Below, one piece after another: positions 45,452-56,095 of a stretch of DNA of 64,000 nt. The notes under the pieces are model-generated. The model made no database searches and was not told the DNA's origin. It worked only from the letters and a program-made list of their open reading frames with translations. The DNA comes from Halomonas alimentaria (GTDB lineage Bacteria > Pseudomonadota > Gammaproteobacteria > Pseudomonadales > Halomonadaceae), in contig NZ_WUTT01000001.1 in the NCBI RefSeq assembly GCF_009902005.1, positions 933,601 through 997,600 of the forward strand. Reading direction: 5' to 3'. Within the stretch, counting starts at the first letter, position 1. Each line of letters begins with the position of its first letter. The position numbers and the translations under genes are program-made.

Positions 45452-45506
45452 TGCCGCGCCCCGCTGGATAAATCCCGGCGGGACTGTCACACAATAATAA
45501 TCGGTT

Positions 45507-45532
45507 TCGCCGATGCTTCTGGGCATCGGCGA
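45507..45532 (+). promoter_or_regulatory. Hairpin in the rpoS 5' leader
   Basis: TCGCCGATGC (45507-45516) and GCATCGGCGA (45523-45532) form a perfect 10-bp stem, 27 bases before the rpoS start. RpoS is translationally controlled in many bacteria, so this may be a leader structure or an attenuator; no T run follows. Confidence 0.5.
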
Positions 45533-45559
45533 CAGGACGCAAGCACGGGGTAGCCATCG

Positions 45560-46546
45560 ATGAGCATGCTTGAACGGGACCTTCAGGATGTCGATCTGGA
45601 CACGCTCGAGGAGAAGGAAGATGACACCATCGTCGATGCCATCGACGAACCGGAGGCTGAAGACGAGACGGCCTTCGAGAAGGCGTTGAATCGCGAGGAT
45701 CGCTACAGCCACCAGAGCCTCGACGCCACCCAGATCTACCTCAACGAAATCGGCTTCTCGCCGCTGCTTACTCCCGAGGAGGAGGTCTTCTACGGCCGCC
45801 TGGCCCAGAAGGGCGACCCGCTGGGCCGCTCACGCATGATCGAGTCCAACCTGCGGCTGGTGGTGAAGATCGCCCGGCGCTACCTCAACCGCGGCCTCTC
45901 GCTGCTCGACCTGATCGAGGAGGGCAACCTCGGGCTTATCCGTGCCGTGGAGAAGTTCGATCCCGAGCGTGGCTTCCGCTTCTCTACCTACGCCACCTGG
46001 TGGATCCGCCAGACCATCGAGCGGGCGCTGATGAACCAGACCCGCACCATTCGCCTCCCGATCCACGTGGTCAAGGAACTCAACATCTATCTGCGCGCGG
46101 CCCGCGAGCTGACCCAGAAGCTCGATCACGAGGCTACCGCGGAGGAGATCGCCGATCACCTCGACAAGCCGGTGGAAGCCGTCAAGAAGATGATGGGGCT
46201 CAATGAGCGCATCTCCTCGGTGGACTACCCGGTGGGCGGCGACAGCGACAAGCCGCTGATCGAGACCCTGGCCGACGACAACGACCATGGCCCCGAGTCG
46301 AGCCTGCTCGACGGCGACGTCAAGCAGCATGTCGACGAGTGGCTCTCCGAACTCACCGAAAAGCAGCGCGAGGTCGTGGTGCGTCGCTTCGGCCTGCGCG
46401 GCCACGAGGCGGCCACCCTCGAACAGGTGGGGGAGGAGATCGGCCTGACCCGGGAGCGTGTGCGCCAGATCCAGGTCGAGGCCCTCAAGAAGTTGCGTCG
46501 AGTGCTGGAAAAGCAGGGGCTCAGCCTGGATGCCATCTTCGCCTGA
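45560..46546 (+). CDS. rpoS: RNA polymerase sigma factor RpoS
   Basis: Stationary-phase/general-stress sigma factor of 328 aa. Region 1.2 ([21 protein letters not shown]), region 2 ([30 protein letters not shown] and [18 protein letters not shown]), region 3 and region 4 ([22 protein letters not shown] helix-turn-helix) are all intact. The NlpD neighbour confirms RpoS rather than RpoD or RpoH. A hairpin occupies its leader and two hairpins, the second a terminator, follow. Confidence 0.97.
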   Translation: MSMLERDLQDVDLDTLEEKEDDTIVDAIDEPEAEDETAFEKALNREDRYSHQSLDATQIYLNEIGFSPLLTPEEEVFYGRLAQKGDPLGRSRMIESNLRLVVKIARRYLNRGLSLLDLIEEGNLGLIRAVEKFDPERGFRFSTYATWWIRQTIERALMNQTRTIRLPIHVVKELNIYLRAARELTQKLDHEATAEEIADHLDKPVEAVKKMMGLNERISSVDYPVGGDSDKPLIETLADDNDHGPESSLLDGDVKQHVDEWLSELTEKQREVVVRRFGLRGHEAATLEQVGEEIGLTRERVRQIQVEALKKLRRVLEKQGLSLDAIFA

Positions 46547-46567
46547 CTCCCGCTTGACTTGGTGATC

Positions 46568-46592
46568 AGCAAGAATCCCCAGGTTTCTTGCT
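46568..46592 (+). other. Hairpin between rpoS and its terminator
   Basis: AGCAAGAA (46568-46575) and TTCTTGCT (46585-46592) pair perfectly around a 9-base loop, 21 bp after the rpoS stop. It may stabilise the mRNA 3' end ahead of the terminator. Confidence 0.5.
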
Positions 46593-46614
46593 GCATTTAG
46601 TGATAACTTCCGAG

Positions 46615-46642
46615 AAGCCACCAGCTATATGGTGGCTTTTTT
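46615..46642 (+). terminator. Rho-independent terminator after rpoS
   Basis: AAGCCACCA (46615-46623) and TGGTGGCTT (46630-46638) pair perfectly, followed by TTTT. Confidence 0.9.
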
Positions 46643-46709
46643 CGTGATTTGGGCGGCTCTTCCAACGATAATCCCCTGTTTTCCATTCCTTCCAGTTCAG
46701 GAGACCGCC

Positions 46710-47813
46710 ATGGCCCGGCCGCTGATCGCCGAGATCGACCTCGACGCCCTGCGCCACAACTATCGTCTCGCCTGCGAGTGCGCCCCCGAGAGTCGCAGTG
46801 TCGCCGTGATCAAGGCCGACGCCTATGGCCACGGTGCGGTGGCTTGCGCGCGTGCCCTGGAGGATATCGCCCCGGCCTTCGCGGTGGCCTGCATCGAAGA
46901 GGCCGTGACTCTGCGTGAGGGGGGTATCACGGCCCCCATCGTGCTGCTCGAGGGGATCTTTACCGCTGACGAACTCGCCCTGGTGGACGAACTGGGGCTG
47001 TGGATGGCGGTGCACAGCGACTGGCAGGTCGAGGCGCTGCTGGCGCACCGCCCGGCGAGGCCGATCCCGGTATGGGTCAAGGTGGACTCCGGCATGCACC
47101 GCCTGGGCTTCTCTCCCGAGCGTGTCGAGGCGGTATGGCAGCGCCTGTCGGCCGCTGCGGAGCACGCCCGAGACCTGCATCTGATGAGTCACTTCGCCAC
47201 CGCCGACCTGGAGGATATCGGCTATTTCGAGCGCCAGATGGCGAGACTCGACTCCCTGGCCCAGCGCCTGGGCGCGCCGCTCTGCCTGGCCAACTCACCG
47301 GCGACCCTGGCCCGCCCCGAGGCACACGGCGCCTGGAATCGCCCGGGCGTGATGCTCTACGGCAGCGACCCCCTCGAGAGGCCCAATGCCGTGACCTTGC
47401 GGTTTGCCCCGGTGATGACCCTGCGCTCGGCAATCATCGCCGTGCGCGAGCTTCCCGCCGGCGAACCGGTGGGCTACGGCGGACGCTGGCTCACCCCGCG
47501 TCCCTCGCGCATCGGCGTGGTGGCCTGTGGCTACGGTGATGGCTATGACCGCCACGCCAGGGATGGCACGCCGGTGCTGGTGGCGGGCAAGCGAACCGCT
47601 ATCGCCGGCAAGATCTCCATGGACATGCTCACTGTCGATATCACCGATATTCCCGAAGCCGATATCGGCAGCGAGGTCGTGCTGTGGGGCAGGGCGGCCA
47701 ACGGCCTGGTGCTGCCGGTGGACGAGGTGGCCCGCCACTGCGATACCATCAGCTACACCCTGCTCACCGGGGTGCTGCCCAGGGTGCCCAGGCGGTATCA
47801 TGGGCAGTCCTGA
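46710..47813 (+). CDS. alr: Alanine racemase
   Basis: PLP enzyme of 367 aa that makes D-alanine for peptidoglycan. The PLP lysine is Lys35 in VAVIKADAYGHG. The second catalytic base Tyr is expected in GYGDGYDRHA (near residue 274), and ISMDMLTVDITDIP is the conserved C-terminal domain signature. CAGGAGA is upstream of the ATG at 46710; the frame is open earlier but unlikely to be coding. Whether it is the biosynthetic Alr or catabolic DadX cannot be told; no dadA lies adjacent. Confidence 0.95.
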   Translation: MARPLIAEIDLDALRHNYRLACECAPESRSVAVIKADAYGHGAVACARALEDIAPAFAVACIEEAVTLREGGITAPIVLLEGIFTADELALVDELGLWMAVHSDWQVEALLAHRPARPIPVWVKVDSGMHRLGFSPERVEAVWQRLSAAAEHARDLHLMSHFATADLEDIGYFERQMARLDSLAQRLGAPLCLANSPATLARPEAHGAWNRPGVMLYGSDPLERPNAVTLRFAPVMTLRSAIIAVRELPAGEPVGYGGRWLTPRPSRIGVVACGYGDGYDRHARDGTPVLVAGKRTAIAGKISMDMLTVDITDIPEADIGSEVVLWGRAANGLVLPVDEVARHCDTISYTLLTGVLPRVPRRYHGQS

Positions 47814-47841
47814 ATGCCCGAGCCGTCGTGGACGAACAGTC

Positions 47842-47914
47842 GGGGACAGACCCCAATCAACCGTGTAAAGGAGAGGGTTCACATGGAGCGGTCCGTTAAT
47901 TGGGGTCTGTCCCC
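47842..47914. repeat. Inverted pair of REP-like 16-mers ending at the acyltransferase start codon
   Basis: GGGGACAGACCCCAAT (47842-47857) and ATTGGGGTCTGTCCCC (47899-47914) are perfect reverse complements, with partial pairing further in (AATCAACCG / CGTTAATT region). This GGGGACAGACC wording recurs as dispersed repeats in many gammaproteobacteria. The right copy ends one base before the ATG of the acyltransferase gene. Confidence 0.75.
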
Positions 47915-47918
47915 ATGA
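47883..47918 (+). CDS. Possible 11-codon leader ORF inside the repeat pair
   Basis: ATG at 47883 has AAGGAGAGG at ideal distance and encodes MERSVNWGLSP, ending TGA 47916-47918 in an ATGA overlap with the acyltransferase ATG at 47915. The downstream gene has no other good ribosome site, so re-initiation from this frame is plausible. The second half of the frame is the repeat itself. Confidence 0.35.
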   Translation: MERSVNWGLSP

Positions 47919-48814
47919 GACAGAATTTCGCCCATCCCCGCTACTGGCACGTCTGGCTGGCCATCGGGTCCATGCATGTGGCGGCCTGGCTGCCCTGGCG
48001 CCTCAAGCTGTGGATCGGCACGCTGATCGGGCTGGCGGCACTGCGCTTCGCCGGGCGGCGCCGGCATATCACCGAGACCAACATCGGGCTGTGCTTCCCG
48101 GAACTCGATTCGGACCAACAGCGACGTCTGGTCAGGAAGACCTTTATCGCCAACGGTATCGGCCTGCTGGAGACCGCGACCGGCTGGTGTCGCGACCCGG
48201 AGCATCTTCGCCATCGGGTGGTGTTCAAGGGCCAGGAACACCGGGCCCGGCTGCAGGCGGCGGGCAAGGGCGCGCTGATCCTCGGCGTGCACTTCTCGAC
48301 CCTGGACCTGGGAGCCGCCCTGCATTCGCTCTACTTCCGGGCCGACGCCGTGCAGCGCCCCCACGACAACCCGCTCTTCGCCCGCTTCATGGGGCGTGCC
48401 CGCGCTCCCTACTTCGATGCGGTACTCGATCGGCACGACCTGCGTGGGGTGGTACGTCGGATCAAGGCCGGCCATGCGGTGTGGTACTCGCCGGACCAGG
48501 ACTTCGGCCGTGACGCCAGCGTCTTCGCCCCCTTCTTCGGCATCCAGGCCGCCACGGTGAAGATGACCGCGCGCATCGCCCGCATGACCGGGGCGGCGGT
48601 GATACCGCTGGTCTTCCACCGCAACCCGGATGACCGCACCTATACCCTCGAATACCTGCCGCCGCTGGAGGATTTCCCCAGCGGCGATGAGGTGGCCGAT
48701 GCCGCCCGCATCAACGCCGTGATCGAGGCGGCGATCCGCAAGCATCCCGAGCAGTACCTGTGGCTGCACCGGCGCTTCAAGACCCGCCCCGAGGGCGAGC
48801 CCGGTTTCTACTGA
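47915..48814 (+). CDS. LpxL/HtrB-type lipid A acyltransferase
   Basis: Inner-membrane acyltransferase of 299 aa that adds a secondary acyl chain to lipid A. An N-terminal hydrophobic stretch (AIGSMHVAAWLPWRLKLWIGTLIGLAAL) precedes the HX4D-type active site, here GVHFSTLDLGAA, with RPHDNPLFARFM and WYSPDQDFGRDASVFAPFFG typical of the family and the terminal WLHRRFKTRP. LpxL and LpxM types cannot be separated by eye. ATG 47915 follows the REP-like repeat; a TTG at 47900 would add 5 residues encoded by the repeat. Confidence 0.9.
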   Translation: MRQNFAHPRYWHVWLAIGSMHVAAWLPWRLKLWIGTLIGLAALRFAGRRRHITETNIGLCFPELDSDQQRRLVRKTFIANGIGLLETATGWCRDPEHLRHRVVFKGQEHRARLQAAGKGALILGVHFSTLDLGAALHSLYFRADAVQRPHDNPLFARFMGRARAPYFDAVLDRHDLRGVVRRIKAGHAVWYSPDQDFGRDASVFAPFFGIQAATVKMTARIARMTGAAVIPLVFHRNPDDRTYTLEYLPPLEDFPSGDEVADAARINAVIEAAIRKHPEQYLWLHRRFKTRPEGEPGFY

Positions 48815-48841
48815 CGCTTCGCGTCAAGCTGGAAGCCATAA

Positions 48842-48876
48842 GAAAACCCCACGAACGCAGGGTCCGTGGGGTTTTC
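48842..48876. terminator. Bidirectional terminator between the acyltransferase gene and ettA
   Basis: GAAAACCCCACG (48842-48853) and CGTGGGGTTTTC (48865-48876) are perfect complements with A and T runs on the two sides, suited to both convergent genes. An outer imperfect repeat (AAGCTGGAAGC / GCTTGAAGCTT) flanks it. Confidence 0.9.
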
Positions 48877-48913
48877 ACTTACAGCTTGAAGCTTACGGCT
48901 CCGGCGAAGCCGG

Positions 48914-50620
<1,707 letters not shown>

Positions 50621-50732
50621 ACTGTTTGTAAAAGAAAAAATATTTTTATGGATGCTAAAAAATTGTACCGAAAAAAATTGCACATATCTACCAAAGTGCT
50701 ATTCTAAAATTTGTCACCTTCTTGGACCTCTC

Positions 50733-51956
50733 ATGACATTCTCAATCAAAGAATTCAAGCTGAATGATGAGACCAGAGTCAAGCTCTTACTTCAAGACTC
50801 TGTGCCACTTTATTGGCCTTGTCTCTACATTCTAAAAAAAATGCGAGTTAGGTCACCTAATACTCAACAACGATTTTTCAGCGACTTAATCATTTTATTG
50901 GAATGGCTAATCTACAAAGGCATTAATATAGAAGAGCGACTTAAAAAAAGACCGAAATCTGTATATCTTAGTGAAACTGAGTTGGCTGAATTTTCTAGTC
51001 AAGTGCATTGGAGAAAAGACGTTCTTGATAAAAAGTATAGTGGTGTCAGATTACACCGTTCAGCCTATCAACAAGTAAGTGCATATCAATCTGAGTCAAG
51101 GTTGGCAACAGCTAGAAACTATCTTTGCTTCCTTTACGAAGCATTGGGCCATCCAGATGACCGCTTTGATCAAATTGAATGGCTAGTAAAGCGAATTAAT
51201 CTCAGTATTGTACAGTCTAAACCTTCTTGGAAAAGAAGGCCGATGGAGCCCAAGGGATTAACATCAGAGCAAGAGAGAGTTTTGCTTAATTATTTACATC
51301 CGAGGTCAGAGCAAAACCCATGGCCAAAATCATTAGCCGTTAGAGTTAGAAATTACTTGATTGTAATTATCCTTTATAGCTTAGGTGTTCGCCGAAGTGA
51401 GATGCTGGGGATAAAGCTTTCAGATGTTAATTACCGCGACAATCGTATTTCTATTGTCCATAGGCCGAATGACCCAGACGATCCCCGTGCCGAAGAGCCT
51501 AATATTAAAACTAATGAGAGGAAGCTTCCAGCACCTGAGTATCTTATGTCATTAATAAATGAATATATTGAATGCTACCGAAAATCTAAAAGGGCTAAAA
51601 GTCATCCTTATTTGTTCTTGTCGCATGGTAGGAATGAAGGTGCTCCCCTTTCCATAAAGTCAGTCGATGCTGTGTTTAATGTGGCAAAAAAAAACTTCCC
51701 TATTCTTAAGTGTGTAACACCACACACACTTAGACATCACGATGTTTATCGAACTATGAAAATCGTTGCAGAAGAAACAAAAAATCTTTCACCTGAGGAA
51801 AGAGAAACTATTTTTTATCGTGTTTGCAATTTTCGGTATGGATGGGTAGATACTTCGAGAATGCCTGGGCGTTATGGGCAAAAATTTTTCCAAGAAGAAG
51901 CTAGCGAAGCAATGAAGATTTTAAATGAAAAGCTTTTGAGTGAACTTCCCTTTTGA
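50733..51956 (+). CDS. ginA: GInt tyrosine recombinase, first of three
   Basis: Integrase-type protein of 407 aa with a phage-integrase catalytic fold in the C-terminal half. Catalytic Arg I is in YSLGVRRSEMLGIK, and the H-x-L-R box reads TPHTLRHHDVYR. The tyrosine is probably in the PGRYGQKFFQEEA region, but this is not certain. An N-terminal SAM-like core-binding part lies at about 20-180. ATG 50733 is favoured; the frame is open to 50586 but overlaps ettA. It is divergent from ettA and 7 bp from the next recombinase gene. AT-rich codon use. Confidence 0.8.
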   Translation: MTFSIKEFKLNDETRVKLLLQDSVPLYWPCLYILKKMRVRSPNTQQRFFSDLIILLEWLIYKGINIEERLKKRPKSVYLSETELAEFSSQVHWRKDVLDKKYSGVRLHRSAYQQVSAYQSESRLATARNYLCFLYEALGHPDDRFDQIEWLVKRINLSIVQSKPSWKRRPMEPKGLTSEQERVLLNYLHPRSEQNPWPKSLAVRVRNYLIVIILYSLGVRRSEMLGIKLSDVNYRDNRISIVHRPNDPDDPRAEEPNIKTNERKLPAPEYLMSLINEYIECYRKSKRAKSHPYLFLSHGRNEGAPLSIKSVDAVFNVAKKNFPILKCVTPHTLRHHDVYRTMKIVAEETKNLSPEERETIFYRVCNFRYGWVDTSRMPGRYGQKFFQEEASEAMKILNEKLLSELPF

Positions 51957-51963
51957 TTTTTGA

Positions 51964-53535
51964 GTGACTACTGTGATTCTTTCATCCCCAAGTAAAAAAA
52001 ATATTGATGCGTGGTTGATGTCTGAAATGACTGCAAAGAGTGGAGGGCGTTTTACTCCGTCTGATGATTATTGGCGACCTGACCCTACTGCACAGGCAGC
52101 TAATGTTGCAAGTGCCAAATGTGCTGTAATTGATAAAGTTCGGCCATGGCTTATTGCGGCATTGTCTTATTATGCAATGGAATATTCAGCCAGAACGTTA
52201 AAGCATCTTGCATATATTCTTTCCAAGTGCGGTAATTCGAGTCTTGATGTCCTGGATGAGTCAAATGTTATCGCAGTTCGTAATATTCTTAGCAAGTCTG
52301 AGTTTGCGGTGTTGAGGTCTTTTTTAAAACGTTGGCGGGAAGATTATTTGTTGGAGGTTAAACCAAGTGAGGCTGTTGTTGATTACCTATATGCAATAAA
52401 GCCAAGAAATAATGTTGGTCAGTGCCCTGTAGAGAGCATGAATCCAGAGAAAGGACCCTTAACCTCATTAGAGAGGCGGTCAATTTTTGACTGGGCAAAC
52501 GATGCATTTGCATACGGTCGAATAACTATTGAGCAGTTTGTGTATATTCGGATCCTGATTACTACTGGAGTGCGTATTCGCCAGATCCAACAGCTAGTTT
52601 TTGGAGATATTATAGAAGATGAGCGTGGCTATTGTCTGAAAATGCCACGTGCAAAAAATAAAGGATTTGGTTATCGTAACAGCTTTAAAAATTTTGATAT
52701 ATCAAAGGATCTTTACGATATACTTGTAAGTTATAAAGAGATTACGCTAAAAGCCTTGCAGCGTGAGCAGTTGCATGTCGATTGGAAAAAAGCTATTCCG
52801 CATGTGGCATTGTTTAGGGCAAAAGGGATGAAGTTCGTAATAACTACAATAAAAGATGATCCTGATTTAAATCTTCTTGAAATAGAGCCTCAAATAAAAT
52901 TTCACAAGCATGATGGTTCCATGAAGGCACTGCTTCGTGGGCTCGAAGACGATCAGGCGTTTCCTGTCTCTGAGCGTACCGGCGAGAAAATACATTTAGG
53001 AGCTCATCGCTTTCGATATACAATAGGTACAGAACTGAGTCGTATGGATATTGGAAGGCATACGATAGCCTTTGTGCTTGACCATAAAGGGGTTAGAAGT
53101 GTCTCAAGGTATATAAAAGTATCCGCTGCAATGGGCAAGAGAATTGATGATAAAATGAAAAAAGAACTATCATTAGTTGTTAACGCGTTTCAGGGGAGGC
53201 TGGTTGCTGGTGCGGCGGATGCAGTTAATGGATCACTAACTAACAAGACTATTCGTGCTGAGTCATCTGCCATTGCTACATGTGGTGCATCAGGAGGTTG
53301 CCACCTTGACGCCCCCGTCGCATGTTATACCTGCTCAAAGTTTCAGCCTTGGCTCGATGCACCTCATGAAGAAGTACTTAACCGCCTTATGCTAAGGCAA
53401 CAAAGAGCAATTGATGTTGCTGGTGAGGAAAGTGAAGTGGCAATTAGTTTTGATCGACCTATTCTCGCAGTAATGCAGGTTATTCATAGTATAAATGATT
53501 TAAAGCAGAGCGCTGAAGGTGAACATGATGAATAA
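51964..53535 (+). CDS. ginB: GInt tyrosine recombinase, second of three
   Basis: Recombinase of 523 aa. Arg I lies in TTGVRIRQIQQLVF, the His-x-x-Arg box in GAHRFRYTIGTELSR, and the likely nucleophile Tyr in RSVSRYIKVSAA after LDHKG. A Cys/His cluster follows near residues 440-470 (CGASGGCHLDAPVACYTCSK), a probable metal site also known in Tn554-type recombinases. Its GTG start at 51964 is 7 bp after the previous gene, and its stop overlaps the next. All gin proteins of this class are needed together for integration and excision. Confidence 0.82.
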   Translation: MTTVILSSPSKKNIDAWLMSEMTAKSGGRFTPSDDYWRPDPTAQAANVASAKCAVIDKVRPWLIAALSYYAMEYSARTLKHLAYILSKCGNSSLDVLDESNVIAVRNILSKSEFAVLRSFLKRWREDYLLEVKPSEAVVDYLYAIKPRNNVGQCPVESMNPEKGPLTSLERRSIFDWANDAFAYGRITIEQFVYIRILITTGVRIRQIQQLVFGDIIEDERGYCLKMPRAKNKGFGYRNSFKNFDISKDLYDILVSYKEITLKALQREQLHVDWKKAIPHVALFRAKGMKFVITTIKDDPDLNLLEIEPQIKFHKHDGSMKALLRGLEDDQAFPVSERTGEKIHLGAHRFRYTIGTELSRMDIGRHTIAFVLDHKGVRSVSRYIKVSAAMGKRIDDKMKKELSLVVNAFQGRLVAGAADAVNGSLTNKTIRAESSAIATCGASGGCHLDAPVACYTCSKFQPWLDAPHEEVLNRLMLRQQRAIDVAGEESEVAISFDRPILAVMQVIHSINDLKQSAEGEHDE

Positions 53536-55657
53536 TGTTTTACCTTTCGTGCCAAGGTCAGGGTTGGCAGCTCGGGCGTCTCTGAATGAGTTTGTTAATT
53601 GGGCAAAATCTCAAATACATCTTTATGATAAACCATCTGATCCTGTTCAGTGGGGGGCGATAAGCTGGAGTCGCTGGGGGATAAATAATACTCGATGTTC
53701 TAAGCTCGGAAAAAGAAATGAGAGTCTTGATTCTGGGATGATTGACTATGTCAAAGCTATGTTGTTTGAAGAGAGAGTCGTTAATCTTAGTGAAGACAAT
53801 TATCGCCTCAATGCCCTTCGCTGCCTAGAGAAGGCACTTTTAGATATTAATAAAGAGGCTGATATCATTTCCGTTACAGCGGCAATATTCGATAGGGCTA
53901 CTTTAATTTCACAGGAATATAATTCTGAGAGCACTGCCTATAGTACTTCTCTTCAACTTAAGCGGATATGTGATAAGCTTATTGAAAGTGGAGTGGTGGC
54001 TAAACCTTTTATCTGGGATCCACAGGTAAAGGAACCTAAAATGACCCTTAGGAAGAGCGCAGAAAATGCGGAAAAAAAACTTCCTAGCTTCGAATCGATA
54101 GCGGCACTTGGAGATATTTTTAGCAGTAATCCAGAATCCAGTTTGGATATTATGGTAACTTCTGCTGTGGCGATATTGCTTTCTCAGCCTTCACGAGTGG
54201 GCGAGCTGTCTTACATTAAGAAAGATTGCTTTGTGACCGACCGTGATGAGCAAGGGCGTAGCCAACTATACATGTTATGGTACTCTCAAAAGGGATTTGG
54301 GGCAAACCGAAAAATCATCCCAGACAGTATGGCCGAAATCTGTAAGGAAGCAGTGGGTCGAATAGTTGATATTACGAATGAAGCACGTGGGTATGCTAGG
54401 TGGCTGGAAGAGAATCCTGATGATTTCCCACATCATATAGGCGTCCCCAACAAGCACCTCGACGCGCCCTTGACTATGGAGGAGGTTTGTAAATGCTTGA
54501 TGCTTTCAACCAAGAATCATTCTCCAAGAAATGTATTTAAGGTTTTTATAAAAAAAATATGTACTAGCAAATCAAGTTCAGGTCTGGCACGTGAAGTGGC
54601 TGGAGATATTCTTTCTGGATTTAATGAAGATGGTGTGTCGAGAGTTTATATTAAAGGAAGGCTTTCTGGGTATGAGTTCAATGATACTTTTGAAGTGACT
54701 TTGAGAAAACTTAATTTATTGGTTAGGGAGAAGTATCTTCCTAAGCATTTCCCATATACGGATAGTAAGAAGGTTGTCAAGTGGAAAGATGCTCTATTTT
54801 GTTTCAGGAGTGGCGCGTTTTCAGTTAATAAAGGTAAGTCAGAAAAGCCCTTTGGGATTACAGGGATGTGCAAGCACCGGCTAAGCACTCAGCTGACAGG
54901 AACCCAAAAGAAGACTCAATCAATATTTGAAAGGTATGGTTACTCTGGGGTAAAGGTTAATACCCATGCTTTTCGTCATCTACTAAATACAGTCGCTCAA
55001 CGAGGTGGTCTTTCTCAAGAGTTAATAGCGCGTTGGTCTGGGCGATTACACGAGAGTCAAAATTGGGTTTACAATCATGTCTCACCAGAAGAGATGGCTG
55101 ATAAGCTTGAAGTCTTTTTGCCTCAAGTTGTGGATAGCAATATCCTTGCGTCAATAAAAACAAATGTTCCTATCCGAATGAAGAATGTCGGTGGTTTTGA
55201 AAATCGGATTGTCCATCGTACTGAGTTTGGTGTCTGTGTCCACGATTATGCACAAGAGCCTTGCGCAAAGTTTAATAACTGCCTAACTTGCGGGGAGCAT
55301 ATATGTGTGAAGGGAGATGATGTGAAGCTATTAAATCTTAAAGATGAGAGAGGCTATTTGCGGAGAAGTCTTGTGTCTTTTAAAAAAGAAGCTCGTGAAG
55401 AAACTTACGGTGCTAATACCTGGCTTGAAACAACTATAGAGAAATTAGAGCGCTGTGAGCAGTTGATTAAGGTATTGGAAGATCCTACCATAGAAGATGG
55501 CGCACTTGTAAAAGGTGTTGATAACAGTTGGACGGCAGGGTGCAATGCTTTGTCGATTAGAGGAGAGCTAGGTGAATCGAAATCTGGAATTTTACCAAAA
55601 AATAAAGATGATGATAGGCTGGCTGAGTTGGAGAGGATTTTGGGGCTGGGGGATTGA
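53525..55657 (+). CDS. ginC: GInt tyrosine recombinase, third of three
   Basis: Large recombinase of 710 aa. Catalytic parts are Arg in SQPSRVGELSYIKK, NTHAFRHLLNTVAQRGG (His-x-x-Arg), the RWSGR segment and Tyr in QNWVYNHVSPEEM. A C-terminal Cys cluster (CVHDYAQEPCAKFNNCLTC, near residue 580) may bind metal. GTG 53519, ATG 53525 and ATG 53528 are possible starts; GAAGG suits 53525. The start overlaps the end of the second recombinase gene, so the operon is translationally coupled. Confidence 0.82.
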   Translation: MMNNVLPFVPRSGLAARASLNEFVNWAKSQIHLYDKPSDPVQWGAISWSRWGINNTRCSKLGKRNESLDSGMIDYVKAMLFEERVVNLSEDNYRLNALRCLEKALLDINKEADIISVTAAIFDRATLISQEYNSESTAYSTSLQLKRICDKLIESGVVAKPFIWDPQVKEPKMTLRKSAENAEKKLPSFESIAALGDIFSSNPESSLDIMVTSAVAILLSQPSRVGELSYIKKDCFVTDRDEQGRSQLYMLWYSQKGFGANRKIIPDSMAEICKEAVGRIVDITNEARGYARWLEENPDDFPHHIGVPNKHLDAPLTMEEVCKCLMLSTKNHSPRNVFKVFIKKICTSKSSSGLAREVAGDILSGFNEDGVSRVYIKGRLSGYEFNDTFEVTLRKLNLLVREKYLPKHFPYTDSKKVVKWKDALFCFRSGAFSVNKGKSEKPFGITGMCKHRLSTQLTGTQKKTQSIFERYGYSGVKVNTHAFRHLLNTVAQRGGLSQELIARWSGRLHESQNWVYNHVSPEEMADKLEVFLPQVVDSNILASIKTNVPIRMKNVGGFENRIVHRTEFGVCVHDYAQEPCAKFNNCLTCGEHICVKGDDVKLLNLKDERGYLRRSLVSFKKEAREETYGANTWLETTIEKLERCEQLIKVLEDPTIEDGALVKGVDNSWTAGCNALSIRGELGESKSGILPKNKDDDRLAELERILGLGD

Positions 55658-55659
55658 GC

Positions 55660-56052
55660 ATGGCAAGGCTTTCTGATGCGGATGTTTTTCGTATTGAAGA
55701 TTTGATAAAAACTTGGAGAGGAAGTAAGCTTACCTGGGAGTTGGTTGTCCTTGCCTGTGAGAATGAGTTAAGTATTAAAACTACTCGTAAAACACTCTTG
55801 ACGCGTGATAATATAAAAGCTTCAATGCGCTTGCGGAAAGAAGAACTAAAAGCTCCTTCCAAAGTAGTACGCCAGTTTTCTGATATCGATAGGGCGAATG
55901 ATAGGATCGCACGCTTAACGCAGCGCGTGGCAGAGCTTGAGTGCGCACAGCGAACCCTGATCGACCAATTCGCCCGTTGGGCTTACAATGCTGATGCTCA
56001 CGGCTTAAACGAGGACCTTCTAAATCAACCTATCCCTAAGCCTCACCGATGA
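55660..56052 (+). CDS. ginD: GInt accessory helical protein
   Basis: Small basic protein of 130 aa. The N-terminal half is helical (DADVFRIEDLIKTWRGSKLTWELV) and may bind DNA. Residues about 80-110 form a short coiled coil (DRANDRIARLTQRVAELECA). This fits the fourth, small protein of GInt operons, comparable with TnpC of Tn554. The ATG is 3 bp after the recombinase stop. Codon use is AT-rich at the start and becomes more GC-rich toward the end, where the cargo begins. Confidence 0.75.
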   Translation: MARLSDADVFRIEDLIKTWRGSKLTWELVVLACENELSIKTTRKTLLTRDNIKASMRLRKEELKAPSKVVRQFSDIDRANDRIARLTQRVAELECAQRTLIDQFARWAYNADAHGLNEDLLNQPIPKPHR

Positions 56053-56095
56053 TAGCTATAACTAATTTTTCGATAGCCACACGAGCTGCCTCACA

